9,358 nucleotides of DNA from Candidatus Altarchaeales archaeon. Its GTDB lineage: Archaea > Altiarchaeota > Altiarchaeia > IMC4 > QMZM01. A model generated the notes under the pieces. The model was not told the DNA's origin, made no database searches, and saw only the letters and a program-made list of their open reading frames with translations. The stretch lies in NCBI GenBank assembly GCA_003663175.1, contig QMZM01000039.1, positions 1 through 9,358 on the forward strand, read 5' to 3'. This document shows, piece after piece, positions 4,205 through 9,358 of the stretch. Each line of letters starts with the position of its first letter. The stretch's first letter is position 1. Position numbers and translations under genes: made by a program.

Positions 4205-6286
4205 CTATAATTCCTCCAATTTCTTCCACTCATCCTCAACCAGTTCCCAACCCCTTAAAATCCTCTCCCTCCTCTCCTTCTTCCTTTCCTCTTCCATCCC
4301 CTTTTCCTCTTCAACACCCTCTCCCTCCTCTTCCTCAACTTCCTTCTCGACCTCTTCTTCCATCTCTTTAACCTTCTCGACCTCTCCCTCCTCTCTTCTT
4401 TTCACAGACTTGAATGTTATGAAGAGAATTATAATGACAATTAACACACCACCAATAATTGATAATACATTCTTGATCACCGAAGAATTAATCATGGATT
4501 GTAGTGTTGTTGATGTAGTTGTTGATGTCGTTACCTCTGAGATTGTGGTTGTGGTTGTTGTGGTCTTTAGTTTCTCATTTATCTTCTTCATCAATGCATT
4601 ACATCTCAGAACACCATCTGAGTAACCAATACCGTAGTATATTTCCCTCGCCGTCTCAAGTTCCATCTTCGCACTTTCATACTCACCATGCGCATAATGA
4701 ATCAATGCCTTTGAATAATGTGAATCTCCCTCCTCCTTTTTCTCTTCAATTATCTTGCTTTGTATTCTGTCCAATAATTCCTTACATCTTTTAACACCTT
4801 CATCATCTTCAATTTCCATATATATCTGCATCGACTTGTTTAGATAGAGAAGTGCATTCTTGATATCTTCAGAATTATAGTAATCCTCTGCCAATTCGTA
4901 AAACCTATCAGCATTCTCTCTACTCGTAAATTCTGATGGAAGTGCATAGAGATAGAGGGCATTTCCGCATGATAGTATAATCTCATTATAACCATCATCA
5001 TCAACATCTATTGAATTTATATTTCTCACATTATTCAATTTTTTATACCCATCTCTCAATGTTGAGTCTCTTAGTATATTCCCATGAATATCGAGGAAAT
5101 AGAGCAGTTCTCCAGATGCCACAATAATTTTATTAAATACGGATTCATTATGAAGTTCAAGTACCACATCGCTGATCTCCTCATCGAATGTCTCTTGCCA
5201 TATCTCATTACCTTCCCTATCGATCGCCATTATCCCCGAGACCCCAGTAGTCACACCCTCGGTAACAAGAAAACTGAATATAAAATCATAATTTCCATCA
5301 TCATCAACATCTACGGAGAATATTCTTTCTATATCACCCGGAGCAGAATATTCGTGTAGAATTACGAGATCCTGACTTATTATGTGTATTTTACCTTCCG
5401 AACCAATTATAAACTCGCTGTCGAGGTCATGATATAAATTGCAGATTGTTGCAGAGAGAAAAAGGCGATCGGATTCGTTCTCCACCTTAATATTATAGTC
5501 CTTATCAAATATCTTAAGTGAACCGCTCCTGCTCGGATATTCTGTAAAGTTCCATCCCTTCCTTGTTGTTATGTTTGTATCACATACCTCTTTCTGGACG
5601 ATCTTGAGACATCTATCATTCTCATAGTCCCAGAAGCAGGTTGGACAGCTGTCATTGCATTCCGTCTCATTATAGTCTCCAGCATACTTTGTATAATTTT
5701 CATACCAGCAATACTCAACAACATATGGAATATCGGTGTATTTCTTATAGAAATTCCTTCCATAAGAGCCGCTTACAACTATAATTTCCTTCTCACCATC
5801 TCCATCTATGTCCGTGAATTCTATCTCCCTGACCCAATTATCAATTTCAATCGACTCAATTTCATCATCATCAATTATATATAGATTTCCATCACCCTCA
5901 TGTTTCCTATAGAGCAAATCCACCTCCTCCACATACTCGTATTCCACATCAACGGTCTTCATCCAACCACTGCCCAAGAGAATCTCATCTCTGTCATCTC
6001 CGTCCAAATCAAACACTCTAATTAGATGAATCCTCTCAGAATTGTCCTCAAAATTAATGGAATACTCCTTAATTAAATTTCCAGATGGATCAATTATATA
6101 AACTCCATTAGATGATGCCGTAATTATTGAAACCCCGTCGTTGAGCGATCCAGCATAAATTGCAGTTATGTCATCTTCCATAGAATACTTCCATTTCATT
6201 ACAAGGTCGGAAGATGCAAAATTGCAGAAAAATAAAACAGATATAACCACTAGTAGAATCAAATTTCTATTTTTATGTTGAGGCAT
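4205..6286 (-). CDS. Membrane-anchored surface protein with FG-GAP-like repeats, TPR-like units and charged cytoplasmic tail
   Basis: The 693-residue protein begins with a signal peptide (basic MPQHKNRN, then LILLVVISVLFF to about 26). Residues about 27-450 carry integrin/FG-GAP-like repeats with calcium-loop motifs: DLDGDDRDEI (93), DIDGDGEKEI (159), DVDDDGNYDF (326) and DVDDDGYNEI (427), probably an extracellular beta-propeller. An insert at about 181-255 holds six cysteines (193, 210, 214, 217, 226, 235) and five N-glycosylation sequons. Residues about 455-515 and 519-575 are two similar TPR-like helix pairs (both ending GV-RC-L-I). A Thr-rich stalk follows (575-595), then a membrane helix (about 604-626), then a Glu/Lys/Arg-rich cytoplasmic tail of about 65 residues. 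Propellers of this type bind ligands or partners outside the cell; the ligand here is unknown. The gene stands alone, with no Shine-Dalgarno and a promoter so close that its mRNA is probably leaderless. Confidence 0.88.
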   Translation of the reverse strand: MPQHKNRNLILLVVISVLFFCNFASSDLVMKWKYSMEDDITAIYAGSLNDGVSIITASSNGVYIIDPSGNLIKEYSINFEDNSERIHLIRVFDLDGDDRDEILLGSGWMKTVDVEYEYVEEVDLLYRKHEGDGNLYIIDDDEIESIEIDNWVREIEFTDIDGDGEKEIIVVSGSYGRNFYKKYTDIPYVVEYCWYENYTKYAGDYNETECNDSCPTCFWDYENDRCLKIVQKEVCDTNITTRKGWNFTEYPSRSGSLKIFDKDYNIKVENESDRLFLSATICNLYHDLDSEFIIGSEGKIHIISQDLVILHEYSAPGDIERIFSVDVDDDGNYDFIFSFLVTEGVTTGVSGIMAIDREGNEIWQETFDEEISDVVLELHNESVFNKIIVASGELLYFLDIHGNILRDSTLRDGYKKLNNVRNINSIDVDDDGYNEIILSCGNALYLYALPSEFTSRENADRFYELAEDYYNSEDIKNALLYLNKSMQIYMEIEDDEGVKRCKELLDRIQSKIIEEKKEEGDSHYSKALIHYAHGEYESAKMELETAREIYYGIGYSDGVLRCNALMKKINEKLKTTTTTTTISEVTTSTTTSTTLQSMINSSVIKNVLSIIGGVLIVIIILFITFKSVKRREEGEVEKVKEMEEEVEKEVEEEEGEGVEEEKGMEEERKKERRERILRGWELVEDEWKKLEEL

Positions 6287-6305
6287 TTTTAGTTAGATAA
6301 TCTAC

Positions 6306-6326
6306 ATTTATACTTTAAAATTTTAA
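6306..6326. promoter_or_regulatory. Shared divergent promoter region of the surface-protein gene and pdxT
   Basis: The 71-bp gap contains the perfect 12-bp palindrome TTAAAATTTTAA (6315-6326), and TATAAAT on the minus strand at 6306-6312. For pdxT (+) the palindrome centre is 37 nt upstream of the ATG, giving a leader of about 13 nt. For the surface-protein gene (-) the boxes lie about 23-35 nt upstream of its ATG, so transcription would begin at or near the start codon. Confidence 0.45.
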
Positions 6327-6357
6327 GGACAAAATAATTCAATAAAGAGATTGAGAG

Positions 6358-6954
6358 ATGGAGATAGGAGTATTAGCGCTGCAGGGGGATGTTAAAGAGC
6401 ACCTAACATCAATAAAAAATGCGTTAAAAAATCTAAAATTAAAGGGGAAATGCACTGCAGTAAGAACAAAGAATAAAATTCTTGATGTTGATGCATTAAT
6501 AATCCCCGGTGGCGAGAGCACGACCATCGGTAAATTGATCAAAATTTATGGATTAGATTCAATTATAGAGAGAATTGCGAGAAATGGAGTTCCAATAATG
6601 GGAACATGTGCGGGTTTGGTGTTATTAGCAAGGGAGGGAGATGAAGAGGTTAACAGGATAAGACAAGAATTATTGGGATTAATGAGCATAAAGATAAGGA
6701 GGAATGCATTCGGCAGGCAGAGAGAAAGCTTTGAGGTCGATTTGAAGATAGATGTATTGGGGGAGGAGCCGTATCACTGCGTCTTTATTAGGGCGCCAGT
6801 GATAGAGAGGGTGTGGGGGAGAGTAAATGTTCTCGCGGAATATAAAAATAGAATAGTTGCCGCTCAGGAGGATAACCTAATTGCCTTGTCATTTCATCCA
6901 GAATTGAGCAACGACACAAGAATGCACGAATATTTCATAAGAATGATAAAGTAG
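6358..6954 (+). CDS. pdxT: Pyridoxal 5'-phosphate synthase glutaminase subunit
   Basis: PdxT hydrolyses glutamine and channels ammonia to PdxS, which makes PLP from ribose 5-phosphate and glyceraldehyde 3-phosphate. At 198 residues it is of normal length. The N-terminal GVLALQGDVKEH (4-15), PGGESTTIGKL (50-60), nucleophile Cys84 in MGTCAGLVLL, RRNAFGRQRESFE near 118-130, IRAPVIERV near 148, and the His180/Glu182 pair in SFHPELSND are all present, so the triad is intact. The start ATG follows GAGATTGAGAG, a modest ribosome site. One base separates its stop from the DUF447 gene. The partner pdxS is not in this window, so the two subunits are encoded apart. The assignment is certain. Confidence 0.97.
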   Translation: MEIGVLALQGDVKEHLTSIKNALKNLKLKGKCTAVRTKNKILDVDALIIPGGESTTIGKLIKIYGLDSIIERIARNGVPIMGTCAGLVLLAREGDEEVNRIRQELLGLMSIKIRRNAFGRQRESFEVDLKIDVLGEEPYHCVFIRAPVIERVWGRVNVLAEYKNRIVAAQEDNLIALSFHPELSNDTRMHEYFIRMIK

Positions 6955-6955
6955 A

Positions 6956-7561
6956 ATGATTCTAAGTAAATTAAGGGAAAACTGGATTTATGAGAGTATT
7001 GTGACAACCTATGGCGATGGAATTCCGAATTCTGCACCGATGGGTATAAAAAGGGTTAATGAAAATATAATTCTCGATATATATAAAAAATCAAATACAT
7101 GCGGGAATATACTCAAAAATTCAGAATTTGTAATAAATTTTACAAGCAATATTAAAGCCTTTTACGACTCTATATTTGAAAAAAATAGGATAGAGTATGA
7201 AAAATCTAAGATAGTCAACGCTCCAATCCTGAAGGATTCGGATGCATACCTTGAGATGAGGGTTATCAAGTTGATTGACAGGGGTGAAAAGATTAGATTT
7301 GTGTCAGAGGTAGTTAATTCGGAGATGAGGGGTGATTTAAATTTGATAAATAGAGCAAGATTTCTAAGTCTCGAGTCAATAATAATATTGACGAAGATTC
7401 CTCATCTCCCCGGGGATAGGGAATTCCTACTCAAATTACTTGAGAGAAATTATAATGCGGTGTGCGGGGTTGCGCCGGGGTCAATATATGAGAAAATATC
7501 TAAGGAATTATTTGAGAAATTAAATGAATTAAATGAATTAAATGGGATCAATCAACCATAA
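6956..7561 (+). CDS. DUF447 family flavin-reductase-like protein
   Basis: The 201-residue protein matches the archaeal DUF447 family (PF04289): NWIYESIVTTYGDGIPNSAPMGIK at the start, YKKSNTCGNILKNSEFVINFTS near 43-64, and the LKDSDAYLEMRVIKL segment near 92-106. From memory, structures in this family show a split-barrel, flavin-reductase-like fold; the enzymatic reaction is unknown to me. The N-terminal half fits FMN binding. The C-terminus is helical (EFLLKLLERNYNAV, then ELFEKLNELNELNG). The ATG lies 1 nt after the pdxT stop, so it is probably co-transcribed and translationally coupled. Its last 14 nt overlap the end of the convergent mptG gene. Association with methanopterin genes suggests, but does not prove, a cofactor-related role. 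Confidence 0.85.
   Translation: MILSKLRENWIYESIVTTYGDGIPNSAPMGIKRVNENIILDIYKKSNTCGNILKNSEFVINFTSNIKAFYDSIFEKNRIEYEKSKIVNAPILKDSDAYLEMRVIKLIDRGEKIRFVSEVVNSEMRGDLNLINRARFLSLESIIILTKIPHLPGDREFLLKLLERNYNAVCGVAPGSIYEKISKELFEKLNELNELNGINQP
7520..7546 (+). repeat. Three tandem 9-bp units at the 3' end of the DUF447 gene
   Basis: TTAAATGAA (7520-7528) is repeated exactly at 7529-7537 and again as TTAAATGGG at 7538-7546. It is in frame and encodes LNE LNE LNG, extending the C-terminal helix. This looks like a short slippage expansion and ends just before the overlap with mptG. Confidence 0.7.
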
Positions 7562-8498
7562 TCCTCGCACCACTATTATTCGCATTCGTCTTTATTACAT
7601 CTGCCGCAATTTCTTTCTTATTAAGAAAATTTATCAATTTCTTTTTGAGTTTATTTGCGTTTTTATTCTCAATTAGCAAATAAATCCCTGGACCCCAGGA
7701 GCTCTGACCCGCCCCCTTTGCCCCATTGCTCAATGAAAATTCTATCAATTCGGACAGGAATTCATTTTTGTATATGCCACCCTGAATATGTTTAAAGTAA
7801 AGTCCGACATTCATGTCTATCTCCATAAGAGCCTCCCCAAAATTGTCGATGTCTCTCAACATCAGTGATGGTAATAATTTCATCTGGATTATCCTGCATA
7901 TCCTTGCGGGAATTTCCGGATCGGATGGAATTATTCTCTTAAATGCTATATCCTCTTCTCTCCCGCTCAAGCCCCTCTCGATCTCCGGAATTATTATCAA
8001 GAATGACCAATCCTCTGGGAAGTCATGTCTAAGTATGACCGGCGGAATTCCCTTGATGTTGTCTTTTTCATGTCCGGCATCTATGATGAATCCACCATTC
8101 TTAAATGCCTCGATTCCTATTCCGGAGAGTCTCCCCCTACCCAGGATTACGGAGAGTTCATCAATACCGACATCGATTCCATAAATCCTAGATATTGCGA
8201 CGCCAATAGCAAGAGACAATTGTGTTCCAGAGCCAAGACCGACATGCTCAGGTATCGATTCCCTCAATTCAATCCTGACCCTTGGCTTAAATCTAAAATG
8301 ATTCGAAATTTTATGCAATAATTGTTCAATTCTATTTCCATTACCAATGATCTCCAATCTATCGGATTTTTCTACCGTTATGGATGTCTTTGGTCTTTCT
8401 AACGCAACGCCAATGCTTCCATAGATTCTGCCCAAGTTACCATTCAAGTCGATTATGCCCAGGTGTATCCTTGAGGGGGTTTCTATCGTTATTCTCAT
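7548..8498 (-). CDS. mptG: Beta-ribofuranosylaminobenzene 5'-phosphate (beta-RFAP) synthase
   Basis: This GHMP-kinase-fold enzyme joins 4-aminobenzoate to PRPP, releasing CO2 and pyrophosphate, and so starts the pterin-arm branch of methanopterin. At 316 residues the length is normal. Motifs: ETPSRIHLGIIDLNGNLGR (6-24), the glycine-rich GHMP loop PEHVGLGSGTQ (83-93), RLSGIGIEAFKNGGFIIDAGH in the middle, and the third motif GAKGAGQSSWGPGIY (259-273). The start ATG lies 4 nt downstream of the ychF stop, so the two form one transcript; a ribosome site is weak. The gene ends by overlapping the convergent DUF447 gene by 14 nt. It implies that the organism makes tetrahydromethanopterin or a close relative for C1 metabolism. 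The assignment is firm. Confidence 0.93.
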   Translation of the reverse strand: MRITIETPSRIHLGIIDLNGNLGRIYGSIGVALERPKTSITVEKSDRLEIIGNGNRIEQLLHKISNHFRFKPRVRIELRESIPEHVGLGSGTQLSLAIGVAISRIYGIDVGIDELSVILGRGRLSGIGIEAFKNGGFIIDAGHEKDNIKGIPPVILRHDFPEDWSFLIIIPEIERGLSGREEDIAFKRIIPSDPEIPARICRIIQMKLLPSLMLRDIDNFGEALMEIDMNVGLYFKHIQGGIYKNEFLSELIEFSLSNGAKGAGQSSWGPGIYLLIENKNANKLKKKLINFLNKKEIAADVIKTNANNSGARIMVD

Positions 8499-8502
8499 CT
8501 TA

Positions 8503-9358
8503 TTATCTGCTCGTGATAATCCTTATAATGTCATTATTCCTTAGAATGTAATCCCTTCCGACCCTTTTCTTCGTTCTGCAGTTGATGGCACAAATAAATT
8601 TCTGATAGATTTCCGTGTGAATCCTTCGCGCCAAATCGAGCGCGGTGCTTCCTTCCGGTAAGAGATAGGCGTCAGGTAATACATTTCCCTTTGAATCACT
8701 GAGTTTATTCTCATTCTCCACCGGATAGACAACCACTCTCTTTAATATATCGAAAACAACGGCGTTTATACATTCTTGAACCCCGGTGGAGCCAAATCTC
8801 CTCATTATACCTGCGATAAATTCCAATGCCCTCTCTCGTTTTTCATCGATCTCCTTTAAAATTTCAAATTTCGAGTCGCCGGGGATATATCTTATAATCT
8901 TAGATTCACTTGCCCGCCTTAATGCCAACTCGCCTTCTGAAAATGTTGGAATCATTCTGTACTTTCCCCTTAATCTCTCAAAATTTCCTTTATCGATGTC
9001 TATCTTATTTGCCGCTATAAGGATGGGCTTTGATACCTCTCTCAATATCTCAGAAAATCTCATTAAGTCATCATCGCTCCATTTACCATTTTCATCCAAA
9101 TCGGCTTTATCAATACTTATCCTTACATGAGATTCACTGATCTTAATACCCGATAGCCTATCCGCCAATTCATCAACAAGACTTGCATTGTGGTAGCGAA
9201 CTCTACTATAAATCTTAGACCAATTTCTCTTTATTATATTGAAAAACCACAGATCGATCTCATTCTCAAGGAATTTAATGTCTCGTTCTGGGTCATGGCT
9301 TTGGGTTGGATTGCCGCATTCATCTGTAGTGCCCGAGATATCAACAACATGTATCAGA
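8503..9358 (-). CDS. ychF: Archaeal YchF-type GTPase with TGS domain (N-terminus outside window)
   Basis: The frame is open from the right edge to the TAA at 8503-8505, giving 284 visible residues; by hand translation it continues beyond the TTG at 9168, which is internal. Archaeal YchF proteins are about 390-400 residues, so roughly 110 residues with the P-loop and switch regions are missing. Visible parts are LIHVVDISGTTDECGNP (visible residues 1-17) as in archaeal YchF, a helical insertion at about 25-75, the G4 motif AANKID (NKID at 117-120) predicting guanine specificity, and a C-terminal TGS domain over the last about 75 residues (GNVLPDAYLLPEGSTALDLA, INCRTKKRVGRDYILRNNDI). Members associate with ribosomes or translation factors. 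It is the first visible gene of an operon with mptG. Confidence 0.93.
   Translation of the reverse strand, partial: LIHVVDISGTTDECGNPTQSHDPERDIKFLENEIDLWFFNIIKRNWSKIYSRVRYHNASLVDELADRLSGIKISESHVRISIDKADLDENGKWSDDDLMRFSEILREVSKPILIAANKIDIDKGNFERLRGKYRMIPTFSEGELALRRASESKIIRYIPGDSKFEILKEIDEKRERALEFIAGIMRRFGSTGVQECINAVVFDILKRVVVYPVENENKLSDSKGNVLPDAYLLPEGSTALDLARRIHTEIYQKFICAINCRTKKRVGRDYILRNNDIIRIITSR

Noticed and set aside
7600..7670. T-rich runs on the plus strand downstream of the DUF447 gene as a terminator
   Set aside because: They lie inside the mptG coding region and match Lys/Asn codons on the other strand; termination may occur there but nothing distinguishes it.
7813..8321. Overlapping plus-strand frames opposite mptG
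   Set aside because: They are shadows of the beta-RFAP synthase gene and have no coherent domain.

Overview
The window comes from an archaeal chromosome. It encodes transcription factor E (TFE), beta-RFAP synthase (the committing enzyme of methanopterin synthesis), an archaeal-type YchF GTPase with a TGS domain, and DUF447, an almost exclusively archaeal family. The DNA is AT-rich, intergenic gaps hold archaeal TATA-like boxes about 25 nt upstream of expected transcript starts, and several starts have GGTGAT/GAGGTGAT Shine-Dalgarno sites. An H4MPT-using euryarchaeal or Altiarchaeota-like organism fits, but the lineage cannot be fixed from this window.

Layout, left to right. Bases 1-788 (minus, running off the left edge) encode an unnamed protein with a winged-helix-like N-terminus and a long charged coiled coil; its promoter region carries a perfect 12-bp tandem repeat. 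purC (minus, purine synthesis) follows with its own promoter. A 200-bp non-coding gap with two possible hairpins separates it from a compact minus-strand operon, tfe - HD-domain hydrolase - iron-sulfur flavoprotein, whose three genes overlap. A VTT/DedA-type membrane protein diverges from tfe on the plus strand. It converges, with a 2-nt gap, on a large minus-strand surface protein: signal peptide, FG-GAP-like repeats with a cysteine-rich insert, two TPR-like units, Thr-rich stalk, membrane helix and charged cytoplasmic tail. Divergent from that, pdxT (PLP synthase glutaminase) and a DUF447 flavin-reductase-like gene form a plus-strand operon, which converges on and overlaps mptG (beta-RFAP synthase). 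mptG lies 4 nt downstream of ychF, which runs off the right edge without its N-terminal P-loop part.

Most of the window is core metabolism (purines, PLP, methanopterin) and information processing (TFE, YchF). No mobile element, CRISPR array, defence locus, tRNA or rRNA is visible. The most interesting parts are the surface receptor-like protein, the coiled-coil protein with its repeat-bearing promoter, the unusual zinc knuckle in TFE and the coupling of TFE to a redox flavoprotein. I do not see strong evidence for a wholly new multi-gene system.
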